From the NCBI RefSeq assembly GCF_014284125.1, contig NZ_JACOFX010000002.1, positions 620,001 to 684,000 on the forward strand: a stretch of 64,000 nt of DNA, written 5' to 3'. Below, in pieces: positions 47,137 to 54,934 of the stretch. The stretch comes from Undibacterium umbellatum (GTDB taxonomy: Bacteria > Pseudomonadota > Gammaproteobacteria > Burkholderiales > Burkholderiaceae_D). How positions within the stretch are numbered: the stretch's first letter is position 1; each line of letters begins with the position of its first letter. Under the pieces are notes generated by a model that did not search any database, was not told the DNA's origin, and saw only the letters and a list, made by a program, of their open reading frames with translations. The position numbers were made by a program, and so were the translations under genes.

Positions 47137-49389
47137 ATGAACGATCAAACGGCAACACCCAAGAATGAATCAGGCAAGGCAGCGGAGGAACATAAAGTCA
47201 GCTTCTGGGCTTTCATTGGCCAGGCTCTGCACCTGGCTTTCACCTACCGCCTATTGGCCAGCCTGGTGGCATTGGCCTTATTGGTGCAGATAGCCTTTAA
47301 TCTGCTGATGCCTTTGAGTTACCGCTATATCTTCGACAATGCCATCCTCAACAAGGACATGGGTTTGCTGGCGATGTTGCTGGGGATACTGGCGGTCGGC
47401 TTTCTACTCAATGCCGGTGCAGGCCTGATGCAGGATTATGGGACTGCCACCATAGGTTCCAGGGTATCCAAGAGCCTGCAGGAAAAAATGTTCAGCAATT
47501 TGCAAAAACAATCGACAGACTTTTTTTCCAAAACACCACAAGCTGACATCATTGCCTGCTTTGGTCCCGACGTGATGGCGATAGAAACGGCACTGGTGCG
47601 TGGTTTGCCCAGCTTTTGCATGCGCCTGGTCACCATAGTCACCAGCCTGACCTTGCTGTTTGTCATCGAGTGGCGGCTGGCCATGGTGGCATTGCTCCTC
47701 ATGCCGATGATCGCTTTTGCTCCCAAACCATTCGGGCCACGTGCGCGAAAATTTGGCCGCTCCAGGGATGATTTGCAATCCGGCAATGCGGGCATGGTAC
47801 AAGAGAACCTGCTGAACCACCTGACCATACGCACCTTCAACCTTAGCAAATATCGCGAACAGCAATTTGGCGACAGACTGACGCGCTTGCAGGAAGATGA
47901 TTTCAAGGCCAATTTTTTCACCTCCATGATAGGCCGCTCTACCAATGTGGCTGCTGGTTTCTTGCAAATAGGCGTATTGGGAGTTGGTGCAGTACTGGCT
48001 GTGATGGGCTTTTTGACCACAGGTTTGCTGATTGCCTTTATCGGTCTCTTGCTCAACATCGGCGGCGCTACCGACAACCTGACTCAGGCAATCCCGCTGC
48101 TGGTGCAGGGTATGAACAGCTACTCCCGCATACAAAAATTGCTGGGCGCACAGGCTGCCTTGCCAGATAGTCCAACGGCAAAGGTGCTGCCAGCCATACA
48201 AGAGAACCTGAAGCTGCAAGGTGTGGAATTTGCCTATCAGCCAGATCACCCTATCTTGCGCGGCGTCGATATAGAAATCCCGGCAGGCAAGACGGTTGCC
48301 ATTGTGGGTGGTTCGGGCTCAGGCAAATCCACGGTCTTGTCATTGCTGATGCGTTTGTATGATCCAAACAAGGGCAAGATCTTGCTTGACAATGTGGATT
48401 TGCGTGATGCCACGGAAGCCTCGTTGCGCGCACAGACCAGCGTGGTCCTGCAGAATACCGCCTTGTTCGATACCAGCATCGCAGAAAACATACGTATGGG
48501 TAGGCTGGATGCAACAGATGATGAAATCGTTGCTGCCGCAAAAGATGCGGGCATCCATGATTTGATCGAGACTTTTCCAGATGGCTATCAAAGTGTGGTC
48601 GGTAGTCAGGGTGGCAGCCTGTCCGGCGGGCAACGCCAGCGTATCGCCATCGCCCGCGCCCTGTTGCGAAACCCACGCATACTCTTTCTTGATGAAGCCA
48701 CTTCGGCACTTGACGCCCATACTGAAGCCGAGATCGGTGCGACTCTGGATGCGATTTCGGCTGACTGGACCGTGGTATCTGTCACCCATCGTTTTACCCA
48801 CATCACCAATTACGATCTCATCATCGTCATGGAAAAAGGTCTGGTGGTGGAATCAGGTACGCATGAAGAATTGCTGGCCAAGGATGGCCGCTATGCCATG
48901 CTATGGCGCAAGCAAAGTGGTTTCACGATTACCGACGATGGCAAGGCCTCCATTTCAGTTGAGCGCCTGAGAGGCATACCTTTCCTGTCAGAATGCTCGG
49001 ATGAAGTCTTGCTGAAGCTGTCGAAGTCGCTGGTGTCGGAATCTTTTGCCGCAGGCAAGCCTGTGTTTGAAGAGGGCGAGCCTGGCAGCAAGTTCTACAT
49101 CGTCGCCCGTGGCAAGCTGGAAAATTATGTGAAGCTCGAAGGTGACAAGGAAACACCACTTGGCATGCTCGATGATGGAGATTATTTTGGTGAGATGGCT
49201 TTGATACGCCCCGTGCCTCGTACCTGGTCAGTGCGTGCCGTCGTTGACAGTACATGTATCAGCCTTGATCGCCAGCAATTCATGGAACTGATGGACGCTG
49301 ATCCTAAACTCAAGGAAGCAGTGACAAGCACTGCCTATGAAAGAGCTGCGGAGTGGACGCAGGCTATCATGGAAGCTGCAGATGCATAG
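47137..49389 (+). CDS. ABC exporter (TMD-NBD) with C-terminal cyclic-nucleotide-binding domain
   Basis: 750 residues. An N-terminal type I exporter membrane domain with about six TM segments (from residue 38) is followed by a nucleotide-binding domain: Walker A GGSGSGKST (about 391), signature LSGGQRQRIAIARALL (about 495), Walker B ILFLDEATSALD, and the H-loop VTHR. Behind it (about 614-735) lies a cNMP-binding-like domain: GEPGSKFYIVARGKLENY and GDYFGEMALIRPVPRTWSVRA, with the phosphate-binding cassette recognisable. Start ATG 47137 has GGAG five nt upstream; earlier frame (back to 46894) runs through the MITE. Possible second exporter for the lipopeptide or for the 77-aa protein encoded nearby. 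Ends before a clear terminator. Confidence 0.93.
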   Translation: MNDQTATPKNESGKAAEEHKVSFWAFIGQALHLAFTYRLLASLVALALLVQIAFNLLMPLSYRYIFDNAILNKDMGLLAMLLGILAVGFLLNAGAGLMQDYGTATIGSRVSKSLQEKMFSNLQKQSTDFFSKTPQADIIACFGPDVMAIETALVRGLPSFCMRLVTIVTSLTLLFVIEWRLAMVALLLMPMIAFAPKPFGPRARKFGRSRDDLQSGNAGMVQENLLNHLTIRTFNLSKYREQQFGDRLTRLQEDDFKANFFTSMIGRSTNVAAGFLQIGVLGVGAVLAVMGFLTTGLLIAFIGLLLNIGGATDNLTQAIPLLVQGMNSYSRIQKLLGAQAALPDSPTAKVLPAIQENLKLQGVEFAYQPDHPILRGVDIEIPAGKTVAIVGGSGSGKSTVLSLLMRLYDPNKGKILLDNVDLRDATEASLRAQTSVVLQNTALFDTSIAENIRMGRLDATDDEIVAAAKDAGIHDLIETFPDGYQSVVGSQGGSLSGGQRQRIAIARALLRNPRILFLDEATSALDAHTEAEIGATLDAISADWTVVSVTHRFTHITNYDLIIVMEKGLVVESGTHEELLAKDGRYAMLWRKQSGFTITDDGKASISVERLRGIPFLSECSDEVLLKLSKSLVSESFAAGKPVFEEGEPGSKFYIVARGKLENYVKLEGDKETPLGMLDDGDYFGEMALIRPVPRTWSVRAVVDSTCISLDRQQFMELMDADPKLKEAVTSTAYERAAEWTQAIMEAADA

Positions 49390-49410
49390 TTAACCCGGAG
49401 CTCAGTAGTC

Positions 49411-49443
49411 AAAGCCCTTGCAAAAAAATGCAAGGGCTTTTTT
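49411..49443 (+). terminator. Rho-independent terminator after the ABC exporter
   Basis: Perfect 12-bp stem (AAAGCCCTTGCA / TGCAAGGGCTTT), six-A loop, ending in a run of six T. It closes the long plus-strand operon 21 bp after the exporter stop and may also stop the convergent STAS transcript. Confidence 0.85.
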
Positions 49444-49460
49444 ATGACGGTGTGATGAAA

Positions 49461-49772
49461 TCAGAAACGCGTCAGCGCGGCATCCTTGTTCGCCTGTATA
49501 TCCAGGATGGTATTAAAGCCGCTCACCAGGAAAACCTCATTGATTGAATCACTCAGGCTGCACAATACCAGCTTGCCAGTGGCTGCTTTGGTCTTCTTGG
49601 CAGTCAGCAAGATGACACGCAGTCCAGCGCTGCTGATATAAGTGAGATCGGAAAAATCAATCAGTATGTGGACTTCACCGGCGTCGATGGCACTGAGAAT
49701 TTCTTTCTCAAATGCAGCAGAATTATTGCTATCGAGGCGACCAGCAGGAGTAAAGGTCTTTATGTTTGGCAT
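49461..49772 (-). CDS. STAS-domain anti-sigma factor antagonist (SpoIIAA/RsbV-like)
   Basis: 103 residues, a single STAS domain: GRLDSNNSAAFEKEI, then DFSDLTYISSAGLRVILLTAKK with the phosphorylatable Ser (Ser47/Ser48), and a C-terminal 'SGFNTILDI' segment. AGGA five nt before the ATG supports the start. Such proteins are switched by an RsbW-type kinase and a SpoIIE-type phosphatase. Both of those are encoded at 14.8-17.4 kb, on the other side of the biosynthetic cluster, so the three may form one circuit; that is inference. Convergent with the ABC exporter gene. Confidence 0.9.
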   Translation of the reverse strand: MPNIKTFTPAGRLDSNNSAAFEKEILSAIDAGEVHILIDFSDLTYISSAGLRVILLTAKKTKAATGKLVLCSLSDSINEVFLVSGFNTILDIQANKDAALTRF

Positions 49773-49891
49773 ATCATTCCTGACAGGAAAGTTTGTGGGC
49801 TAATTGCTCCATATTTTAGACGCAATTTTGATGCGCGCCATCCTTTTTACAACGCAAAAATAATAATATTTTTTTTAACTTTGTTAAATGC

Positions 49892-49920
49892 TAGACATCA
49901 TTTCTGTGCGAGTGTACTAT
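49892..49920 (+). promoter_or_regulatory. Promoter candidate for the 77-aa NHLP-like gene
   Basis: TAGACA (49892-49897) and TACTAT (49915-49920), spacing 17, just after a strongly AT-rich stretch that could act as an UP element. The leader would be about 105 nt and contains a small hairpin (49932-49955, AAATTTC / GAAATTT arms). Confidence 0.45.
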
Positions 49921-50031
49921 AGCCTCGCTGCCTAAAATTTCAGCTCGAAATTTAGACTTGAATAGGTAGCAAAGAGTTTCGTTTCATTCCGATATTAACT
50001 TCGTTGAACCACGTAAACTAGGGGTAAAAAA

Positions 50032-50265
50032 ATGGCACATCTTTATGACCAACTGGCAACTGCAATCGCAAAATCCGCACAAGATCCTGCATACCGTACT
50101 AAACTGCTGTCAGATGCAAATGGCACACTGAAGGCTGATGGTGTTGACATCGGCGGTGCAAAAATCACTATGGAATGGACAGAGATCACCAATGTTCTGA
50201 GTATCCTCGTTGAAAACGGTGGTGCAAACTGGAATGGTTCTATCGTTCTCAGCATCAAGAAGTAA
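50032..50265 (+). CDS. Small NHLP-like protein (nitrile hydratase leader-type), possible RiPP precursor
   Basis: 77 residues with a strong Shine-Dalgarno (AGGGG, seven nt before ATG). The pattern AIAKSAQDPAYRTKLLSD, then LKADGVDIGG, then WTEITNVLSILV matches, position for position, the form of nitrile hydratase alpha N-terminal region and the NHLP leaders derived from it ('DPaf..rLL.D...al.e.G', then 'eNT...hNvvv'). A Gly-Gly at 63-64 is followed by a short tail, ANWNGSIVLSIKK, without Cys. In NHLP systems the leader guides a ribosomal peptide to modification and export. No maturation enzyme is adjacent, so it could instead be a free-standing accessory protein. Own promoter; monocistronic; convergent with the PPTase gene. 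Confidence 0.7.
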   Translation: MAHLYDQLATAIAKSAQDPAYRTKLLSDANGTLKADGVDIGGAKITMEWTEITNVLSILVENGGANWNGSIVLSIKK

Positions 50266-50335
50266 CTCCCCGCTAGAAGAGTAGAGCACATGGCTCATCC
50301 GGGCTATGTGCCTGATGCGAAGATCAGTGACGCAT

Positions 50336-51127
50336 TCATTTTCCTGAGCAATATTCCCTCAATAAAGACAGTGCATCCTTAAAGACGGGCATGCAGCGTG
50401 TCGGCGTGTACCTGCTGTCATCAAGTTCGGGTACGTCAGTTTTCCTGCTCGCTAGCGCAAGCACATGTCGCTGGTCGTATAGCCTGAGAAAAAAATCCCA
50501 GGCATGAGCAGGGCTATTATCCAAGCCTTGCAACAAGCTGACGGAAGATACATCATCTACTGTGAACATCAGGCGTCGCGCGTCCGCAGATAAGCCTTCT
50601 CCAGTGGCTTTCAGGTAGGCTTCTTTCAATACCCAGAATTCATAAAATTTCTGTATCCGGCTTTTCTCGTCCTGGCGATTGACTTCAGTGATTTCCTTTG
50701 CGCTGCAAACGACGCCCATCAAGTCATCCAAATTGACATCATTGTGTAATAATTCTACGTCAACACCGATGTCGGCAGCGTAGGTGAGCGCTACAACGAC
50801 CAGTTCGCCAGCATGCGAGATACTGATGGCGGGTACAGTGATTTCATCCTTTGCAAATGCAATGGCAGGTTTGCCAGATGTCGCCAGGGTGATGCTGATA
50901 TCTGCAAGCGGCAAGCCAGTCAATTTTGCGACGGCAAGTTTGCTGAGCGCACGTCCACCCAGGTATCTGTCCCTGTCATCCTGTTGCATATAGCGTGCGC
51001 AGCGGGTATGTTCTGCACTGCTCAGCAGTGTCAGTAGTTTTTGTCGGTATGCACGCAGATCTGGCAGTCTGGCTATCCAGATTTCAGGGTGTGCAATCAA
51101 AGCGAGATTTTTATTCTTGTCGGTCAT
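50336..51127 (-). CDS. 4'-phosphopantetheinyl transferase, Sfp type
   Basis: 263 residues from the ATG at 51127; the longer open frame to 51463 overlaps the divergent thioesterase gene and is rejected. Sfp-family motifs: RYLGGRALSKLAVA, SGKPAI, ISISHAGELVVVAL, IGVDVELL (Mg-binding Asp and Glu) and FYEFWVLKEAYLKATGEGL (W-x-x-KEA-x-x-K). It transfers phosphopantetheine from CoA to carrier domains and should activate the ACP and PCP domains of this cluster. Divergent from the type II thioesterase with about 50 bp between start codons, convergent with the 77-aa gene. Confidence 0.93.
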   Translation of the reverse strand: MTDKNKNLALIAHPEIWIARLPDLRAYRQKLLTLLSSAEHTRCARYMQQDDRDRYLGGRALSKLAVAKLTGLPLADISITLATSGKPAIAFAKDEITVPAISISHAGELVVVALTYAADIGVDVELLHNDVNLDDLMGVVCSAKEITEVNRQDEKSRIQKFYEFWVLKEAYLKATGEGLSADARRLMFTVDDVSSVSLLQGLDNSPAHAWDFFLRLYDQRHVLALASRKTDVPELDDSRYTPTRCMPVFKDALSLLREYCSGK

Positions 51128-51178
51128 GCCTGGGTTATAGTCGTTTTTAAAATTAATGTGTGTCAGGGGAAAACCATA

Positions 51179-51844
51179 TTGAAGATTATTGCCTATCCAT
51201 TTGCTGGTGGCAGCACTTATAGCTATGCCAGGCTGGCGCGTGAGCATGCCCATGAGTGGATCACCTTTGATCCACCTGGCCATGGCAGCAATATGCGCTA
51301 TCCCTTGCTGCATAGCATACCCGAGATGGTGACTGCCTTGCTGGAACCAACTTTGCGCGCCACCGCAGGTAGCCCCTATATCTTGTTTGGCCACAGCATG
51401 GGAGCCTATATTGCCCTGGCCATGCTGGACAGGCTGGTGGAACTTGGTGCCAGCCCGCCTCAAAGACTGGTGTTGTCAGGCGCTGCCGCACCTCATCGCC
51501 GCGCATTACAACGTCACGCAGAATTGCCGCACAAGGAATTTCTGGAATGGGTGGCAAACATGGGTGGCATTTCAGCAGAAGTGCTGGCAGAACCACAATT
51601 GATGGAGTTGTTTGAACCTATCCTGCGTGCCGACATAGGTGCCGCGGAGGCTTATTTTGATGGCAACCAGCGCCAGTATGATGTACCTGTAAGGGTGCTG
51701 CTTGGGCTAGATGACAGGATAGCGCTGGCAGATGGCCTGGCCTGGGCGGATTGTTTTGTAAATGCGCCTGAAGTACACTGCTTTGCAGGGGGACATTTTT
51801 TCCTGTTTGACGAGGTCGAAAAGGTGCAAAGCCTGATCGCCTGA
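51179..51844 (+). CDS. Type II thioesterase (editing)
   Basis: 221 residues, alpha/beta hydrolase: YPFAGGSTYSY at the N-terminus (typical 'PhaGG'), FDPPGHG, the nucleophile in FGHSMGAYIA, and the catalytic His in FAGGHFFLF. Type II enzymes clear misprimed or stalled groups from carrier domains. The start is a TTG at 51179 with AGGGGA nine nt before it; no ATG fits the family N-terminus. Placed beside the PPTase gene, as is common at NRPS loci. Confidence 0.9.
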   Translation: MKIIAYPFAGGSTYSYARLAREHAHEWITFDPPGHGSNMRYPLLHSIPEMVTALLEPTLRATAGSPYILFGHSMGAYIALAMLDRLVELGASPPQRLVLSGAAAPHRRALQRHAELPHKEFLEWVANMGGISAEVLAEPQLMELFEPILRADIGAAEAYFDGNQRQYDVPVRVLLGLDDRIALADGLAWADCFVNAPEVHCFAGGHFFLFDEVEKVQSLIA

Positions 51845-51877
51845 AAAAAAGCGTGGCCCTGAACAGGGGCACGCTTG
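51843..51877 (-). terminator. Rho-independent terminator of the TonB receptor gene
   Basis: A 13-bp stem (51849-51861 / 51864-51876, AAGCGTGGCCCTG against its near complement, one mismatch) lies 21 bp after the receptor stop on the minus strand and is followed there by seven T (51850-51844). The plus strand has no T-run behind it. Confidence 0.7.
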
Positions 51878-51897
51878 GCTATTAATAAAGAGCAGTT

Positions 51898-54366
51898 TTA
51901 GAATCGATACAAGACAGACGCCTCAATTGCACGACCAAAGATAGGTCGGGCAAAGACCACGCTGCTGCCACTGCCGATGACGCGGGAATTACCCTCGGTC
52001 AGGCCGAGTTGATTGGTCAGGTTGGTGCCAGCCAGACGGAATTCCAGATTGTCACCCAGACCCACCAAAATGCCAGCATCGAGCGTGTAATACTTGGGCA
52101 GGGATTGCTGGTTTTCTGCGTCAGCAAAGCGTGCATCGACATGGGTGTAAGTGCCATACAGCTTGATATCACCATTATCGAGCGGGATACGGTAGCTCGG
52201 CGACAGACGGAACTGTAGCTTAGGCTGACGTTTCACTTCATTGCCAGTGTTGGCACCATAGTTTTCATACTTCGATTTCTGGTAGGCGCCACTCAGTGAA
52301 ATCTGGAAATTTTTGACAGGGCGTGCTGCCACTTCAAATTCCAGGCCAGAACCGCTGGAACCACCTATCGCATTCACATTGCGGCCATCTGCCAAGAACT
52401 GCTGGAAGGGCAGGCCGGTAAAGGTATTGTGGAAGAAGGTCAGGTAGGCACTGATGTATTCAGACACACTTTTCAGGCCTATCTCATATTGCTTGACCTT
52501 GGTCACTGGTGCATTGACGCCATTGTCGCGTATGGTGTCGAACTGCGGCAGCGCAAAGCCAGAATTCAGACGAGCAAACACGCTGAAGTTTTCTGAGACC
52601 TTGTAGTTGCCACCCAGGGTATAAGACACTTCATTGTCAGAACGATCGACCGGGGTGTTGCTGCCGCTCAGTACCGATGCGCTGTTGTTGTATAGCGTCA
52701 GCGGGTTATTATCGAGATCGACTGATTTTGGATTCGAGATAACACCATTCAAGCGACGGTTCTCGGTACGTACGCCAGCATCAACACGGATACGGTCATT
52801 GATCTTCCATTCATCTGCGAGGTAAAACGCAGTATTCTGTGCCGAGAAATTTTCATTCAAGGTGTAGAAAGATGCGCCGTCATGGCCATTGCCACTGACG
52901 ACCACACCATTATTCAACTGTACATTGATAGGGCGGGCATTTGGTGTTGCTGTCATCAGCACACTATTACCCAGATACCACATGTCGTTGGATGAATAGT
53001 CAGCATAATACAGGCCAGCCGTGAGGGTATGGTCTTTGACGATCTCTTTGCTGATGCGCAATTCATCAGTGAAAGAACTCAGTTTCTTTTCAACAGACCA
53101 GATACCGGCAGACATCACTTGTTGATCACCCGCAACTGCGCCACCACCATTCAGATAAGTTGCCTTGCCTGAGATAGCCTGTTTGCCACCGGCTGCTGCT
53201 ACCACATTCGCCTGGCCATTGGCTGACTGGATAGCGCTACTGATATAGCTGGACATGCTCACAGGACTATTGCCGGTGAAGATCGCCAGTGTAGGTGCAT
53301 CGCCAGAAAAATGATTGAGCTTGTTGCTGATATTCCAGCCATTGATTGTTTGTGAGAAATCCACACCAAACAGATTGGCTTGCAAGCCACGGCCATTTGC
53401 CAGGTCTTTATTGATAACCTGGCCTGGCCCTACTTCCAGTGCGACATTGCGCAATTCATTGCTGTACAGCGAGCCGGTCAGAGGATCAAAGCCGGGGAAG
53501 GCCGTTGGCTTGCCACCCGCAGAGCTGGCAGAAATCAGCGGCACGCCAGTATAAAAAGTATTTTTGTCATTAACGGTGCGCGCATAAAAAGTCAGCTCGC
53601 CCTGATCCAGCTTCCTGGTGGCGCTGGCAGTGATTTGCCCGCCATCGTCTGCCGGGTATTGCCCGTCACGCACGCCTTGCGCTACGCGATAGAAGCCGCC
53701 TATGGTGCCGTGCCATCCATCAGCAATCTTGCCACCATAATAGCCATCGATGCGGCGCAAATTGCCCGTACCCACGGTCGCGCGCAAACTGCCTTCAGCA
53801 AGATCACGGCCTTTCTTGAGCAGAAAGTTCATGGTCGCACCAGGCTGGCCATTCGAGAAAATCGGGCTGGGGCCACCGCGCAAGACTTCCACTCTTTCTA
53901 TGGTGTCATCAATACGGAACAGCGATGAGCCTTCAAGGAAAGACAGGGTAGGTGGCGGGAACAAAGGTGAGCCATTCATTTGTATCGTCACAAACGGCGC
54001 ATCACCATCAATAGGGAAGCCACGCACACCAATATTGGCGCCGGCATTGCCCCCGCTGGATTCAGCATAAATGCCCGGCACGATTTTCAGCAAATCGGCG
54101 GTGCTGCTGGGCGCGGCCTGTTTCAATTGTTCTTCATTGGCGGTGGTGATGGAATAAGACGCATCAATCTTGCGTTGCCCGCCACTGCGGGCATTGCCGG
54201 TCACGACGATTTGCTGGACTTCATCTGCCTTGGCTGGAGCAGTCGTAGCGGTAGTAGCGGCTGCATTGGTATTTGGATTGCTGGCGACCTGGGCCTGGGC
54301 CTGGCTCAATAATGTCATCATGGCGATAGTAATCGCCGACAAGCGGAAGGGCTTGTTGCAGTTCAT
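51898..54366 (-). CDS. TonB-dependent receptor, LacI-linked
   Basis: 822 residues from the ATG at 54366, which has CAGGAG six nt upstream; the open frame to 54447 is rejected. Signal peptide (about 1-26, MTLLSQAQAQ), a low-complexity Ala/Thr linker, TonB box-like DEVQQIVVTG, a plug domain (DLLKIVPGIYAESSGG, ERVEVLRGGPSPIFSNGQPG) and a long barrel ending in an aromatic residue (SVLYRF). It transports a ligand across the outer membrane. The divergent LacI gene and LacI-type operators suggest a carbohydrate or related ligand rather than iron. The plug phrase 'NGQPGATMNFLLKKG' resembles siderophore receptors, so the ligand stays open. Confidence 0.92.
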   Translation of the reverse strand: MNCNKPFRLSAITIAMMTLLSQAQAQVASNPNTNAAATTATTAPAKADEVQQIVVTGNARSGGQRKIDASYSITTANEEQLKQAAPSSTADLLKIVPGIYAESSGGNAGANIGVRGFPIDGDAPFVTIQMNGSPLFPPPTLSFLEGSSLFRIDDTIERVEVLRGGPSPIFSNGQPGATMNFLLKKGRDLAEGSLRATVGTGNLRRIDGYYGGKIADGWHGTIGGFYRVAQGVRDGQYPADDGGQITASATRKLDQGELTFYARTVNDKNTFYTGVPLISASSAGGKPTAFPGFDPLTGSLYSNELRNVALEVGPGQVINKDLANGRGLQANLFGVDFSQTINGWNISNKLNHFSGDAPTLAIFTGNSPVSMSSYISSAIQSANGQANVVAAAGGKQAISGKATYLNGGGAVAGDQQVMSAGIWSVEKKLSSFTDELRISKEIVKDHTLTAGLYYADYSSNDMWYLGNSVLMTATPNARPINVQLNNGVVVSGNGHDGASFYTLNENFSAQNTAFYLADEWKINDRIRVDAGVRTENRRLNGVISNPKSVDLDNNPLTLYNNSASVLSGSNTPVDRSDNEVSYTLGGNYKVSENFSVFARLNSGFALPQFDTIRDNGVNAPVTKVKQYEIGLKSVSEYISAYLTFFHNTFTGLPFQQFLADGRNVNAIGGSSGSGLEFEVAARPVKNFQISLSGAYQKSKYENYGANTGNEVKRQPKLQFRLSPSYRIPLDNGDIKLYGTYTHVDARFADAENQQSLPKYYTLDAGILVGLGDNLEFRLAGTNLTNQLGLTEGNSRVIGSGSSVVFARPIFGRAIEASVLYRF

Positions 54367-54541
54367 GTTGTGCTCCTGAATATTATTAAAGTTTGTCGTC
54401 CCTAACATCCGTTCAAGGGCAATACGTTCATTTTTCATGATACGCATTGTTGCCTCTTGCCACTTCCTAAATGAGCCTGGCCTGGTTTTTTATGCGGCCT
54501 GTTTCCCTGGTACTCAAGTGACGAGATGTAAAAACAAGCTC

Positions 54542-54570
54542 ATTGAAACAATAAATGTTATCGATGTCAA
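54542..54570 (-). promoter_or_regulatory. Promoter of the TonB receptor, overlapped by an operator
   Basis: On the minus strand TTGACA (54570-54565) and TTCAAT (54547-54542) are 17 bp apart; the -35 is perfect and lies inside the first operator copy. The leader would be about 170 nt. Confidence 0.55.
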
Positions 54571-54590
54571 TTGAAATGTTATCGATGTCA
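54553..54590. promoter_or_regulatory. Tandem LacI-type operators
   Basis: The 17-nt sequence AAATGTTATCGATGTCA occurs twice in direct repeat (54553-54569 and 54574-54590), 21 bp or two helical turns apart. Each copy centres on ATCGAT and is a partial palindrome (TGTTATCGATGTCA), the form recognised by LacI-family regulators with a central CG. The first copy covers the -35 of the receptor promoter. Confidence 0.7.
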
Positions 54591-54934
54591 TTTATTCGAC
54601 ACAGATAAATTTATTGGTTAAAAATACAAAAATTTCCAATGGGAAATGAAACGCTGACTAACTTGCCAGTACAGATGCTGGCATGAGCACCGCAAAAATC
54701 CTGACGTGTTTTTTCCAGATTTGCCCCTGTGTTGTGCGGTAGCCATAGATAAGGAGGGTGTTCACTTTGCGCAGCGTCGAAGGGGGATATATCGCAGCTA
54801 AACAAGCTCTGTCATAATGCGCGGGAAATAATCAGTTTCAGAGGGCGAAGCCAGACATAGTGCTGAGTTTGCCCGAAGCTGAAATCACTGCACCCGAAAT
54901 TTCTACACATGGCAATTGTTAATAAGGTCTTTGC

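Larger units (their letters stand above)
54367..54934. other. Divergent intergenic region between TonB receptor and LacI regulator
   Basis: 568 bp with no credible gene. It holds the receptor promoter and the double operator described below. Upstream of the LacI gene AAGG sits seven nt before its ATG. I see no further structure. Confidence 0.6.

Noticed and set aside
50281..50320. Hairpin after the 77-aa gene as terminator
   Set aside because: A 9-bp stem with one mismatch (GCACATGGC / GCTATGTGC) is present but no T-run follows on either strand.
51128..51463. 112-residue N-terminal extension of the PPTase
   Set aside because: It is antisense to the type II thioesterase gene, and Sfp-type proteins are about 230-260 residues long.
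51898..54366. Receptor for the lipopeptide itself
   Set aside because: Attractive by position, but its promoter carries LacI-type operators and the LacI gene is divergent, so it looks like a separate nutrient-uptake unit.
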